Below the pieces are notes generated by a model that was not told the DNA's origin, did not search any database, and saw nothing but the letters and a program-made list of their open reading frames with translations. DNA of 64,000 nt from Aristolochia californica. Its lineage: Eukaryota > Streptophyta > Magnoliopsida > Piperales > Aristolochiaceae. The stretch covers positions 33,076,908 through 33,140,907 of the forward strand of contig JARWKL010000002.1 of assembly GCA_029961685.1 (NCBI GenBank), written 5' to 3'. The position numbers and the translations under genes were made by a program. Shown here piece after piece: positions 1-11,188 of this stretch (position 1 is the stretch's first letter; each line of letters opens with the position of its first letter).

Positions 1-1017
1 CCTGCTTGAAATTTTTCCCATATAAAGTGGAAATCCACCTCAATGTGTCTAGTCCTTTCATGGAAGACTAGGTTTGAAGTAATATGAACGACTAATTTGT
101 TATCATAGTGTAGATTCATGGGACCTCCATTATAAAATCCTAATTCGCTAAGAAGGGTCCTGATCCATAGGAGTTCTAGTGTGGGCCACAACTCTGTATT
201 ATGCTTCGGTGCTAGATCTTGCAACCACATTTTGCTTCTTACTTATCCATGTAACCAAGTTCCCTCCAACAAGAGTGCAATATCGAGACATAGACTTCCA
301 ATCATCAGGTGATCCAGCCCAATCTGTGTTCGAGAAATCTTCTATGTTAAAGTGGCCATGTTTTTTTATAAAGTAATCCTCTTCCCAGAGCTCATTTTAA
401 GTATTGTGATATTCTCTGCATGGCCTGCTAGTGGGTAAGTTGTGGTTTATGCATGTACTGACTCACCACGCTTACATATATGATATGTCTGGTCTAGTTA
501 CTGTGAGGTAGATTAGTTTTCCCACAAGTCTTTTATATTTACCAATATCAATATCTTCTCCTGTCATTGCACATAATTTTACATTCGTATCCATAGGTGT
601 GTCAACTGGTTGGCACTCCTTCATTCCTGTTTCTTTGAGGAGGTCTAAAACATACTTCAGTTGAGACAATATTATCCCATGTTTGGATTGAAGAACTTCT
701 ATGCCCAAAAAATAATTAACCAGTCCCAGATCTTTAGGTTTGAATTCCTGACATATCATATTTTTTACCTCTTGTATGCTATGTGCATCATCGCCGGTTA
801 AGAGAATGTCATCAACATATACAACCAATAATATTTTTCCTTTTGAGGTATCTTTAAAGTATACCGAATGATGCACCGTGCAACTTCGTAAACCAAACCG
901 TAGTAGTGCTTGGTTAAAATTTTCAAACCAGGCCTGAGGGGACTATTTGAGCCCATATAAGGACTTTGGCAACCAGCATACAGACTCCCCCTCAACCACA
1001 TAACCAGGTGGTTGAAC
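1..1017 (-). pseudogene. Ty1/copia reverse transcriptase C-terminus and RNase H (element C0, 3' part)
   Basis: Read on the minus strand from 1017 leftwards this is the second half of a copia pol: a PPGYVVEGESVC segment, an SLYGLKQSPRAWF-like stretch, the catalytic YVDDILLTGDD box near 790-820, YFLGIEVLQSKHGIILSQ, LDLLKETGM, and RNase H with an AEYR-type motif near 180-240. The frame is broken near 900 and at about 470, so it is a pseudogene. The 3' LTR would lie left of the window. The upstream RT half appears to be 6377-6640, separated by the GAGCC repeat block and gypsy G1. High confidence in family, moderate in the C0 assignment. Confidence 0.85.
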
Positions 1018-1560
1018 GTAGGGTGGCATCGAGCCGAGCCGAGCCCGAACCTGCCTATGTTCGAGTTGAGCTTGATTTAAATATTTTGAACTCAAGCTTG
1101 AGCCGAGCCTAGGCTCGAGCTTAAAATTGTTATCGAGCTCGAGCCTAATAATTTTAACCGAGTTCGAGCCGCATCGAGCTCCAACATACATTTAAAACTT
1201 TTCAAAAAATATTTGTCAAATAAAGTGTATATAAAATTATGCATACATTTTACATAAAATTGGGAATGACTTCTACTTAAAATTGGGCATAAGATGGCAT
1301 CGAATCCAGCTGAGTCCGAACCTTGTTCAAGCCGAGTTTGATTTAAATATTTTGAACTCGAGCTTAAGCCGACTCTAGCCTCGGACCTAAAATTGTAATC
1401 AAACTCGAGCCTGATAATTTTAACCGAGTTCAAGCTTGAGCTCTACCAAGTTTGAGCTTAACCTACATTTAATACTCTATATAAAATATATGTCAAATAA
1501 ATTATATATAAAATTATGCATACATTTTAAAAAAATAATGATAGAGGAGGTTCATGATTG
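1018..1560. repeat. GAGCC-rich block, two diverged tandem units of about 275 bp
   Basis: Copia coding sequence stops abruptly and is followed by a segment full of GAGCCGAGC/GAGCTCGAGCC words. Two units are present. The first runs about 1021-1290 and the second about 1291-1550. Each has a GAGCC-rich part, then TTTAAATATTTTGAACTC, then a TTATGCATACATTTTA tail. No coding potential is seen. It resembles a dispersed plant repeat of unassigned class, and I cannot see terminal inverted repeats or a clear TSD. Confidence 0.6.
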
Positions 1561-1828
1561 AATTTCAATAATGGATTAAAACACACCAATATTAATCTTT
1601 TTTACTCCAAATGTTGTTTAGCTTTTTTTGTAATTTTTGAATCTGGCTATAAATTTACTATGACCTCCTTAGTGCCCCTAGTTGAAACTTATATTCTAGG
1701 AAAAAATAGAAATATTTTTCCCATGATACATATTTCCAAAAAAAACTTTAAATAAAATCCTATTACTATTAGTGACATATTAGAAAATTACAAGAAATAT
1801 TTTAAAATTTTCGTAGAAAAGTTAAATG
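1561..1828. other. AT-rich stretch without recognisable feature
   Basis: A low-complexity AT-rich segment between the GAGCC block and truncated gypsy G1. No convincing gene, LTR end or RNA gene is visible. Confidence 0.5.
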
Positions 1829-2490
1829 GACCTCTTACCAAAAAGTGTTGGTAAAGACCGCGTCCCGATCACTAATAATAGATTTTGGAATGCCATGCAA
1901 GCAAACAATATGCTCTAGGAAGGTCTGTGCCACTCAAGATGCTGTATATGGGTGTGCCATAGGAATAAAATGTGCATACTTGGAGAACCTATCGACCACC
2001 ACAAATAATACCAATTTACAGATGTCTAGGGAAGACCATCAATGAAGTCCGTAGAAATATCGGCCCAGACTTCGGTAGGGAGTGCGAGAGGTTGAAGAAG
2101 ACCTGCTGGACTCAAGTGTTCAGCCTTGTTGTGTAGACAAACTGGGCATGCTGTGACATATCCTGCAATGGTTGTCTTCATGGCCTACGAATAGAAATCT
2201 GCTCGAATGCGATTCAAGGTTTTTTGGATGCCTTCATGAGTGTTGTCATGGTAGGCAGAGAGGATTGCTGAAACCAACTCGAAAGTGTGTGGTATATATA
2301 AGCGCAATTTATAGCAAATAAGAGAATCCTGAATTGACCACCTAGAGTCCATTGCCCCCTCTTTAATTTTTGTGTGCAACTCTTGGAGGACCTGATTGCT
2401 GGTATTTTTCTCCTTAATCAAGTCTAAGAGAAGAAAACGAGGTTGGCTGATGGCATAAATGAGTTGCTGATTCTCCAAACGTCATGACAA
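1829..2490 (-). pseudogene. Ty3/gypsy integrase fragment (G1)
   Basis: Minus-strand translation gives the zinc-binding and core region of a chromovirus-type integrase. Around 2185-2478 is the H2C2 region (AYHDNTHEGIQKTLNRIRADF). At 1830-2040 come DRFSKYAHFI and ISDRDAVFTNTFW, containing the first two catalytic Asp of the D,D(35)E triad. The sequence ends before the catalytic Glu, so the 3' part of integrase, the chromodomain and the 3' LTR of G1 are missing. In-frame stops are present. Family certain, function lost. Confidence 0.88.
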
Positions 2491-4140
2491 GGCATCTGCC
2501 GCCTTGTTTAACCGCCCGACGCAGTACTCCACTAAAAAGTTGAACCCCATCAATTTATTAATCCAGTGTTTTTGGGGAGAATTAGTGAGGTGCTGCTCAA
2601 GCAAATATTTAAGACTTTAATGATCAGTGCGAATGAGAAATGCACGACCCCTTAAGTAAGGTTGTTAGTGTTGGACAACCTTGGCCAAACCTATGAATTC
2701 GCGTTCATATGCTGCCAATTTGTGATGCCATGCTGCCAATTGCTTGTAGAAATATGCAATAGGATGGAAATTGTTAAACACCTAACCAATACAACCCAAA
2801 AGACCGGCCTGTTAGGAGCGAAGACATAGGTACTTAACCCTAGGACCATAGCAGTACACCTCACCTTTGTTAGCCAACATCCATGACGGCTTAACACTTA
2901 GCGACGGGAGCCAGGTCGGGATCCCATAATCCCTTACGGCCGCTGTGTCCGGGGTTTGTGATCACCCGTGCCGGGGAACTCCCTTCGGTGATTCGAACTC
3001 GCGACGTGGAACCCGCTCTGATACCAAATATAACGTACCTAACCAATACTACCCAAAAGACCAGCCTGTTAGGAGCGGAAGACATAGGTACTTAACCCCA
3101 GGACCATAACAGAAGTGCTGCTGTAGGACGGCCCCAATGCCCCCACCGGACACGTCGCACTCGACCACAAATAATTCCTTAGACTTTGGGTGTTGCAGAA
3201 CTGGTGCGGATGCAAGAGCTATTTTGAGATCTGTGAAAGATTGTGTGGCCTGGTCATTCCAAATAATTTTTTTTTTCTTGAGGAGGCTTGTCAATGGTGC
3301 TGCTAATGGCCCATAATTTTTTATGAACTTTTTGTAGTATCCAGCTAATCCCAAAAACCCTCTCCAAGCGGAGTTATTCGTAGGTTGTGGCCAATCGAAA
3401 ATGGCTTGAATCTTCTTGGAATCAACTGCGACCCCTTCATGAGAAATAATATGGCCGAAATAGGCTACATGTGACTTCGTAAAAAAGCATTTAGATTTAT
3501 TTAAATATAACTGGTGCATGTGTAACAATTGAAATACTAACCGTAAATCATCTAAATGCTGATCGTCGAACTTGCTGTAAATGAGTATATCATAAAAAAA
3601 CATGTACAAATTTGTGGAGATAGTTTCGGAATACCTCGTTCATTAACGCCTGAAAAGTGGATGGGGCATTTGATAACCCAAATGACATGACAAAAAATTC
3701 AAAATGGACGTGATGAGTGCAGAAGGCAGTTTTCTCGATGTCGGCTGGGTGCATACGAAGCTAATGATATCCGTAATGCAAGTCCAATTTGGTGAATACC
3801 CATGAACCATGTAATTCTTCTAGGAGCTCCTCCACCACATAAATATGGAACTTATCTTTACAGTTTAGGCATTCAAATCCCTATAATCGACACAAAATCT
3901 CGATGTACCATCATGTTTCTTTAAGAGGAGGACTGGTGAAGAAAATGGGGAATGACTGTTGCAAATAAGGCTCTGTTGCAGCATTGCTTTGTACTGTATT
4001 TCTATTTCATCTTTCTGGAGGTGTGGATACCGGTATGGTCTGACCACCACCTCATCTGAGCCAGATTTTAAATAGATCCAATGGTCACAATGCCTCAAAG
4101 GAGGCATTCCTGAAGGCTCTTGGAACAAGTCCAAGAATTA
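2491..4140 (-). pseudogene. Ty3/gypsy reverse transcriptase-RNase H (G1), interrupted by a TRIM
   Basis: Minus strand, N to C: KSGSDEVVVRPYRYPHLQKD and [10 protein letters not shown] at 3865-4134, the catalytic box near 3585-3610, GHIISHEGVAVD near 3420, GFLGLAGYYKKFI near 3340, and RNase H beginning VVECDVSGGGIGAVLQQH near 3130. The catalytic box reads FFYDILIYSK, so the first Asp of FxDD has become Tyr. RNase H is split at 3112 by a TRIM and resumes at 2771 (HPIAYFYKQL). Several frame breaks are present. This is the polymerase of a dead gypsy element. Confidence 0.88.
2772..3111 (-). mobile_element. TRIM retrotransposon, copy A (340 bp)
   Basis: Miniature LTR element in minus orientation. 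The two terminal direct repeats of about 83 bp (3029-3111 and 2772-2856) start TGTTATGGTCC or TGCTATGGTCC and end near TTAACA. The sequence after the 5' LTR is TTTGGTATCAGAGC, an initiator-Met-tRNA primer site, and AAAGGTGAGGTGTAC precedes the 3' LTR as the polypurine tract. The interior of about 170 bp has no coding capacity. Flanks are gaaat and gaagt (4 of 5 match). It splits the RNase H of gypsy G1, and the two halves rejoin when it is removed. Confidence 0.88.
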
Positions 4141-4620
4141 TTCTATGAGTTTGTCTAAAGTGCTGTCCAGATGGTCCTGTTTGTGGAGTGTATAAATGTA
4201 ATGTGGCTTGTCAACTTGATTGCCCTGTAACAACACTTGGTATCTGCTTATTGCAAAACTCATAGTTAAAGAAAAGAAGTCCCATAAAATGAGGCCCAAG
4301 GTTTGCAACCATTTAATATCCTATACCATATCGAACCCAGCTAAAGGTATGACAAAAAAATCTATATGAACGAAAGTTGTACCGATTGAAAATTGTACTG
4401 CTTTGCTGATGCCATAGCTAGGAACTTTCTCTCCCATAGACAACCAAAACTGTGGCTGTTGGGTGGGGAAGGATCTGCCGTTGAAGGTGTTGTGCAGTTG
4501 TTTAATTGAGAAAATTTTGTGTACTTCATGTATCCACGAGGCTGACAAGTTCCTGGTCCATCACCCTAGCCCAGACTTGCATAGTTTTGGCTGATTTCTG
4601 GTCGGTAATGGTGTTCAGAG
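4141..4620 (-). pseudogene. Ty3/gypsy protease to RT linker (G1)
   Basis: Continuation of the G1 polyprotein between the gag zinc knuckle and RT. Minus-strand peptides such as FVIPLAGFDMV at about 4321-4360 match the region after the retropepsin active site (the usual VIPLxGFDxVLG motif). The frame is interrupted, and the DSG active site itself is not clearly readable near 4560-4620. Assigned by position and similarity to the cleaner copy in G4. Confidence 0.65.
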
Positions 4621-5746
4621 AGATTTTTGGTGCATCCTCCTCTGTAGTATCATCACTCTATTATGGTTTTGTTACGTCATTGACTTCTAGCCTGAACAAC
4701 CATTTACACTGATGGCCTACCCTGTATGGTTCATCACAAGTTCTTTGCCCTGAAGTCAACCATCTCCAAACTTGTTAATTTTTAGGTATAGTGGGCTGGT
4801 GGGTTGCTGGGGCGTGTATCTGCTGCAAGAGTAGTAATTTGATTATTTCTGGCCAGTTGCACTGCTGGAATAGTTATCTGAGGTGAATTGTTGCACCTCC
4901 CTTGCCAAGTAGTGGAAGTGTTCTGATCCCCTTGCCAAGTTGTCCTCTGATTTTGTACTCTTTGTCTTGTTTCCAGTGCCCGAGCCAAATCAGCAGGTGC
5001 GTGGAGCTCCACCTCTAACCTTAAGGACTCATTAAGGCTACCAGTAAATAAATTGACCTGCTGGTCTACGCGAACCATCCGGCTGGCTCGGGACAATTTT
5101 TCTTGGAACTGTTTTTGATATAGTTCCATTGGCCCCATATGTCATAACAACACCAAATCCCCCAACAGGTTACTGTGTGCTGGAGGTCGAACCGTATAGT
5201 GCATAATTCTTTGAACACTTCCCAATCTAACCCCAATCTGTCCTGCTCGACTTGATGAAACGAAAGTTGTGCTTCATCGAGCATGTGGAAGGCAGCCAAT
5301 CCCACCTTATCCATTTATGTTGTTCTTTGATGGAGAAATTTTTTTCCGCACCTATGTAACCAAATCAAGGGGTCGTCTGACCCATTAAAAGTAGAAAATC
5401 AAATTTGTATACCTGGGTACGGTGCCTCCACCCTTGTTGAAATATCCAGTTTGCTCAGGGAAACCAGTGCGCCCTGCAAACTGGCCCCTCCCTCTGCTGT
5501 GCGAGTTGTCCTCTCCTCTTTTTTCTGGGGTTGAGTTCCTTCCAGCTGTAATATTTTGCATCATACCAAAGAGTCTATAGATCTTGAGATTTATATTTTA
5601 GATTTGTTCCAACTTCTGCATGATTACAACAAACCTTCTCTCATTCTCTGCCTATGTCGCTGCTTGCACATTCTACCCTCTGATCATCAACTCTTTTAAC
5701 TCACCATTGCTGGGATACCCAGTGTTACCTTGCTCTGATACCATGT
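4621..5746 (-). pseudogene. Ty3/gypsy gag (G1)
   Basis: Gag of the chromovirus-like family found throughout the window. Readable blocks are KVGLAAFHMLDEAQLSFHQV (5250-5310), MELYQKQFQEKLSRASRMVRV and QVNLFTGSLNESLRLEVELH (4960-5130), and a decayed zinc knuckle near 4690-4720. The N-terminal part near 5680-5800 reads through the primer site into the LTR (RVTRSM, then DHNNMVSEQGN). Frameshifts separate these blocks. In the normal family this gives the capsid-nucleocapsid precursor. Confidence 0.82.
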
Positions 5747-6376
5747 TGTTATGGTCCCATGACATAGATCTAGTAACTCGATGTGGGATTGGTGAATCCA
5801 GAATTTGAAGAACGAATTCAGCACTGGTAGGTGCTGCTCCTCTCGGTAAGAGGTATAGGAACCTCTTATTGAATTCCGAAAAGAGATTAATGGTTCCCTT
5901 GCTGCTTACGGAAGAGAGGTTGAGAAACCTCTTGCTATTCATGGAAAGAGAGGTTGAGAAACCTCTTTCTGTTCACGGAAAAGAAGATTAGGAACCTCTT
6001 TTTTCTCGGTAAGGGTTTAGAGAACAAGAGAGATAAAAAAGGGTAGGAGAGAAATCAGATTCAAGAGGAAACCTAGACCTAGACTTTGTCAAGGAGAATT
6101 CCAAACCCTAGAGCTCGTCAAGGAGAACTCTTAACCTTGTTTAACCTAAAATCAAACTTGTCTTTTCCTTCATTCCTCTTCCCTCTAAGTAGGGTTGACG
6201 TCAATAGAGTTTTGGGGGTTTAAAAATTACATTTTTGCCCCTACAACATCATGACTTATACAATTAATGAAAAATATAAAGTAAAACCAATATAAAATAT
6301 GAAACTAAAAGCAATTAACTCAGGGAGTCAGTGGCACCTCCTTTGGATGACTTGATTACCTATTGAGTCCTCAACA
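5747..6376 (-). repeat. 5' LTR of gypsy G1 (630 bp)
   Basis: Minus-strand LTR starting TGTTGAGGACTCAATAGG at 6376 and ending GGGACCATAACA at 5747. A primer site, ACATGGTATCAGAGCAAGG, follows. The right flank is atagg. The partner LTR at the 3' end is absent because G1 is truncated. G1 sits in the RT domain of copia C0, whose coding sequence resumes at 6377. Confidence 0.88.
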
Positions 6377-6640
6377 ATAGGTACCGATTTTAACTTGGCA
6401 ACAAAAGAAAAGGTCTCTTCATAATCCACCCCATAACACTGAGTATATCCTTTAGCAATGAGTTGAGTTTTAAGATGAGCAACGAACCCATCCGGGTTAT
6501 GTTTAACCAAAAAAGCCCATTTACAATAAACTGGTTTTTTCCCTTTTGGGAGCGGTGCTAAGTGCTTGGTTTGATTCTCTTATAAGGCATGCATTTCCTC
6601 ATCCATAGCTGCTTCCATCTTGGATGCAGTAGGGCCGCAT
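6377..6640 (-). pseudogene. Ty1/copia RT N-terminal fragment (C0)
   Basis: Minus-strand peptides KHNPDGFVAHLKTQLIAKGY, YGVDYEETFSFVAKLKSVPI and MDEEMHAL identify the start of copia RT. It ends exactly at the LTR of gypsy G1. The matching downstream half is the fragment at 1-1017. Confidence 0.88.
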
Positions 6641-7270
6641 GATAGGATTGCGGAATTGAAGTAGAAGAAAGAAAAGCAAGGAACTGAGAGCAAGCGGAAG
6701 ACAAACGATGGTGAGACATAAAAGTTGGATATAGAGTGAGAAGTAGTACATGAATGCCGTTCCTTTCTTAAAAAAATAGTCTGAGTATCAAATTCTGGAC
6801 CAAAGATAGGAGGGGATGGACTTACCTCAGGTGGATCAGAAAACTCCACAGGTGAGGTGTCGGCCGGTGCATTAGGGGGTTGAGTAATATCGACATTGAA
6901 GGGCACAAGTGGACAAGGAGTGAAAGGAGGAAATGACAAACCTAGAAGAGCATCATTCGAGGAGTAGAATGAGGTGTCCTCAAAGAAGGTCACATTCCGA
7001 GATACAAACATCCTGCGAAGGATAGGATTGTAACAGACATACCCTTTTTGGGTGTGAGAGTACCTCAAGAAAATACACTTCATAGAACGAGGAACAAGTT
7101 TATTCTTTTTTGGAGACGTGACATGGACAAAGCATGTACATCTAAAAACCTTGAGGGGGAAGAGAAAATGGGTCTTCACCAGGAAATAATACAGAGTAAG
7201 GAGTTTTATGACTAAGAACAGATGAAGGTAACCTATTGATAAGAAAATAGGTCGTAAGTATAGCATGAGG
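6641..7270 (-). pseudogene. Ty1/copia integrase C-terminus and integrase-RT linker (C0)
   Basis: A 228-codon minus-strand frame (6580-7266) with integrase tail motifs (LVPRSMKCIFLRYSHTQKGY, then CYNPILRRMFVSRNVTFFED) followed by a proline/serine-rich linker (FSDPPEVSPSPPIFGPEF). This is the normal copia layout between integrase and RT. It is partly open but disconnected from the neighbouring domains by stops. Confidence 0.85.
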
Positions 7271-8013
7271 CTAATAAAAGTAAGGTACCTTTATGGAGTA
7301 GAGGAGGCCCTGAGCAACTTCAAGAAGATGACGATTCATTCTTTCAGCAACACCATTCTGTTGAGGGGTATATTCACATGATGTTTGATGGATAAGCCCA
7401 TTACCCTCACAAAATGATTGGAACTCACTAGACAAGTATTCCTTACCATTATCAAATCTAAGGATTTGAATTTTTTTGCCAAATTGAGTTAACACCCTAG
7501 CACGAAAAGTTTTAAAGATAGTAAGTATTTTAGATCATTCTTTAAAGTCCCAATTACACCCAACCTCTAACACTTAAAGATAAGTCCTAGCATAGTTAAA
7601 TAACTCAATATAGGTAAAAGACAAACATAACGCAAACTAGAATTCTTCTGGGACGTGACCAGAAGATAAAGATGCCTTTGTGAGTCCTTCTTGATCTTCC
7701 AACTTATGTGATAAGGATGACAACTCGTTGTAATCATGGTGGGTCCTACTTCTTATGTGCTTGGGCCAATCTTGTGGGCCTTCCTTGGTCGTGTGGGCTT
7801 GGGCCTATCTTCCAACAAATATGTACTCCTATGATGTTCACTTAATTGACAAACCTCACAATTGAAAGTAGAAAGGATTTTAACTAAGGAAGTAAATGAC
7901 GAAGGGAAGGTGTAGAAAGATGGCCAAGCCGGTTTTGCCAAAGTTGTGCCTCAGATGTAGTGAATGATAAGGCAGCTAATGGAGGAAGGTTGAAGTAGTA
8001 CAATCCCCCTTTT
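7271..8013 (-). pseudogene. Ty1/copia integrase core with an inserted LTR piece (C0)
   Basis: The integrase core appears as LRFDNGKEYLSSEFQSFCEG and QQNGVAERMNRHLLEVAQGL (7271-7495), containing the second Asp and the Glu of the D,D,E triad. The GAG-pre-integrase/zinc region, STFNCEVCQLSEHHRSTY, is at 7800-7870. Between them, 7551-7809 is not integrase. It matches the LTR of element Q (42240-42570), including the GTGGGCTTGGGCC end. The domain is therefore broken and partly deleted. Confidence 0.82.
7551..7809 (-). repeat. Partial LTR of the Q family inside C0 integrase
   Basis: About 260 bp matching the right-hand part of the LTRs at 42240-42570 and 44740-45079 (shared words AAGATAAAGATGCCTTTG and CATGGTGGGTCCTACTTC) and ending CCCATCTTCCAACA-like. 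Only one LTR fragment is present. Confidence 0.75.
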
Positions 8014-8421
8014 TCATAGCTGCCACCAATCACCCATTTCGTAGTTAGATCCTAAAATGTACAAGAAGAGGGTGAGAAGGTGACAGAGCAATTCAATTTT
8101 TTTTGTGATTTGGCTAACCGAAAGCAAATTTAAAGGAAATTGAGGGACAAATAAGGCATCTTGAAGAGGGATAGAAGATGTTATAGATGAGGAACCCTTG
8201 CCAAGTACTTTGGTTTGGATACCATTAGCAATAGTAAAAAATTTATGGGGAAAACATGGAGATAAGGAATGAAGCATGTGTTTGTTACCTGACAAGTGTT
8301 CGGAGGCCCCAAAGTCTATGATCCAAGAGGAGGAAGAGGAAGTGGAAGAAAACATACTTGAAGCAATGGTGGTAGCAGCGGTAGGTACCGATGGAAGGGA
8401 AGACTGCATAAGGGACTTCAT
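8014..8421 (-). pseudogene. Ty1/copia protease (C0)
   Basis: A 135-codon minus-strand frame containing SSWIIDFGASEHLSGNKHML and LFVPQFPLNLLSVSQITK, the retropepsin signature region of copia pol. The usual active site D-S-G-A reads D-F-G-A. This would cleave Gag-Pol. Upstream and downstream frames are broken. Confidence 0.85.
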
Positions 8422-9363
8422 CTTCTAAAAACATGGCCTAATATTCAATAGTAAAAGTTATTTTTCCAGATTGGGAGTCAACCTTTTCTTCCCATTTATC
8501 AACATTAACGGAGGTTGGGGTAGCCGTGGCCCAATTAGGCTTGTCATGAAGCTTCCAATAGTTTTCACAAGGTGGTTCTGACCACCACAATAGGTGCATA
8601 TGCGAGGATAAATGCGTGAATAGGTAGGACCTATTTTACCACCTCTTGTCTGACCCCCTCTAAAATGTCTGCCGCCTCCGTGGTTGGAGGATGATGTATA
8701 CCTATTACAGAAGTACATAGCCAATGGAGCATCAATAAGGGAGCTAGTAGTAGAAGATGGGCCTAGGATCTGTAGCAACGTAGCACTGATTTCATCAAAG
8801 GATGGAAGTGAGGATGAGCTAAGGAGTTGGGTCTTAGCAACCTCAAGATATGACTTGATATTTGTCAAGCAAATGGCTGTTGCCAAGGCCTCCCGTTGGC
8901 TTTCTTGAAACACAATATCTGTTGAGTACGGTTGAGTGATATTCCATTCTTGAAGAAGTTCCCGAAACCGGGTCAAGAACTCATGAATATTATCCCCTTG
9001 ATTATTATTCTACATATTTTGTAAGACATCTAATAATTTTTGCAAGGAGATTGTGCCAGAGAATAACTTAGCACATGTGTCCCAAATATCCTTGGCTATT
9101 TCCAAGTGAACCACATTGTTGGATACCTGTTCTTCCATGCTATTTATGAACCAACTAATAACTAGATTATCATTTTTAACATACTTGAGGTAGGCTACAT
9201 CTACTTCATCAATTGGAGGAGAGGGTTTGTTTAAGTGACCAAGAAGATCATGAGTAATGAAAACCTATCGTACCGATTGTGACCAGCTAAGATAATTGAA
9301 GAGGCCCCTCATAGTAGTAATTTTGTGTATGTCACTCTTACTACTTTTATGTCCAATCTCCAT
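8422..9363 (-). pseudogene. Ty1/copia gag (C0)
   Basis: The start is read at 9363 as MEIGHKSSKSDIHK. It is followed by FNYLSWSQSV, SWFINSMEEQV and DIWDTCAKLF, typical of the UBN2-type copia gag. The zinc knuckle CTYCGGQNHLVKT (8570-8610) has lost its last Cys (Ile instead). Stops occur near 9270 and 9010. It would encode the capsid/nucleocapsid protein of C0. Confidence 0.85.
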
Positions 9364-9567
9364 GATGAAGGAAATAAAATTCTTAAATCACACCAAGATC
9401 AATTGTAACGGGCTTCTATAAAAAAAATCCACTAATGCAACTTGGAGATCCTCCGACCAAATCAGGCACTTACAAAAAGAGATATAGAATTTTTGCCACA
9501 AGAATAGGCACTAAATCATCAAAGAATTTGTGCTTATGTCAAGTGGAGACATCATCCACAAATCAAT
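9364..9567 (-). other. C0 untranslated leader, part 1
   Basis: Non-coding sequence upstream of the C0 gag start, ending at the TSD tcaat (9563-9567) of gypsy G3. The leader continues beyond G3 at 16310-17012. Confidence 0.65.
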
Positions 9568-10738
9568 TTTTATGGTCCCTTGTCACGGATCGAGTAACTC
9601 GGCGTGGGATTGGTAAATCTAGAGTTGTATGAGAGCTGCTGCTCTCGGTTGGGAGGCAAAGAGCCTCCTTTTTGCAGCTAGGCTGCTGTTCTCGATAAGG
9701 GGGTTGGGAAGCCCTTGCTACTGCTCTGATTAGAAGGGAATGGCCTCTTGCTGCTCACGACTGAGAGGGGTTAGGACCCTTCTTGCTACTGTTTGTTATG
9801 ATCCTGAGGTTAAGTTCGTATGCCTTCTGCTCCTAACAGGCCGGTTTTTGGGTAGTATTGGATAAGTGCTTAACATTTGGTATCAGAGCAGGCTCCCACG
9901 TCGTGAGTTCGAATCCCCAAGGGGAGTTCCCCGGCGCAGGTGTCGTGTGACCTGAATGCGGTGGGCGTAAGGGATTATGGGATCCTGACCCGTCCCCTGT
10001 TGCTAAGTGTTAAGCCACCGTGGATGTCGGCTCGCGAAGGTGGGGTGTGATGTTATGGTCCTGGGGTTAAGTACCTATTGCCTTCTTCTCCTAACAAGCC
10101 AGTCTTTTGGGTAGTATTAGCTAGGTGATTAACACTTTTCGAATTAGGGACTGAAAAGCCTCTAACTTGGACAATCCACGGATTGGAGGTTAGGAGTTCC
10201 TAACCTTGTTGATTGTTGGTTTAGAGGCTGAAGAACCTATGACCTTTGCTGCTCTCAGTATAGGGGCTGGAAAGCCTCTACCTTTTCTCGAAAAAGAGAG
10301 AGAGATAACCTCTTGCTGTTGTGCATGGATTAGATGCTAAAAAAGCCTGTTGTTGATCTCACAAAAGAGGAAGAAACCCTCATTGTTTTCGGAGAAGGGC
10401 AAGGTAAAACAGAAAATCAAAGAGAGAAGAAAGAAACTCAGATTCAATAGGGAACCTGGACCTAGAGCTCGTAAAGGAGACCTCAGAACCCTAGAGCTCA
10501 TCAAGAAGAACTCCAAATCCTGTTTAACCTAATTCAAGACTTTCCTTTTCTTATTTTCTTCCCCCTCTAAGTAGGGTTGACGCAAACACAGTTTTAGGGT
10601 TTAAACTTTACAATTATGCCCCTACGACAATTTAACTTAAAATAATGCATAAAAACGAATTTAAAAAAATATGGAAAGAAAGCAATTAACTCAGTGCGCC
10701 TCCTTTGGATGACTCGGTTAGCTATTGAGTCCTCAACA
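9568..10738 (-). repeat. 3' LTR of gypsy G3, split by a TRIM
   Basis: Minus-strand LTR from TGTTGAGGACTC (10738) to GGGACCATAAAA (9568, where the usual CA end is mutated). It is about 830 bp without the TRIM at 9794-10134. It matches 15519-16309, including the iterated 'gctgctctcggt...gagag' motif. A G-rich polypurine tract lies next to it at 10739-10775. The TSD is tcaat at 9563-9567 and 16310-16314, a perfect match. Confidence 0.88.
9794..10134 (+). mobile_element. TRIM retrotransposon, copy B (341 bp)
   Basis: LTRs at 9794-9875 and 10051-10134 start TGTTATG and end TTAACA. The primer site TTTGGTATCAGAGC follows at 9876, and GAAGGTGGGGTGTGA precedes the second LTR. Flanks are ctgtt and ctttt (4 of 5). 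The interior (about 175 bp) is GC-richer than its surroundings, holds GAGTTCGAATCCCC, and has no reading frame. It is absent from the sister LTR at 15519-16309, so it inserted after G3 integrated. Confidence 0.9.
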
Positions 10739-11188
10739 TCAGCACACCCCTCCCCCCCTCCACCCCCTCCTCCCCTTTGAGAAAGAGCTTGTCCTCAAGC
10801 TCATAAGCTGGGTAGACCTGTTTGAAGTTGTCAAACTGTTCCCATGTAGTTGTGGCGTGTTCAGTGGCTGTCCAATGGATAAGAATCTCCCATTGGTCAT
10901 TAACCAATTTGGCTTGTAACACCATGGCTGGGGTAAGGATGACCCATTCGTTGTCCAATTGAGGAAGGAACGGAGTGGTCAGGGTTTAGGGTGGTGAGCC
11001 CTGACAGGGTTTCAGTAGGGATACATGAAACACATCATGCAGCTTGGCCGTGGCTGGGAGTTGTAGCTGATAAACCACTAGTCCCACATGCCGAATAATG
11101 GGGAAAGGGCCAAAGTACTTTGGTGAGAGTTTATGGCACTAGTGTCCTGCAATGGAGTGCTGTATGTATGGTTGGAGGCGTAGCCACA
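10739..11188 (-). pseudogene. Gypsy integrase C-terminus and chromodomain (G3)
   Basis: Minus-strand peptides: [22 protein letters not shown] integrase C-terminus near 11100-11150, [10 protein letters not shown] near 11030, then the chromodomain-like ATTTWEQFDNFKQVYPAYEL and EDKLFLKGEEG at 10780-10870. The chromodomain identifies G3 as a chromovirus. The main integrase body is missing because of the N1 insertion and a deletion. The G-rich tract next to the 3' LTR follows. Confidence 0.85.

Noticed and set aside
9896..9920. tRNA gene suggested by the GAGTTCGAATCC box
   Set aside because: No A box, no acceptor-stem pairing or cloverleaf around it. Better explained as TRIM interior.
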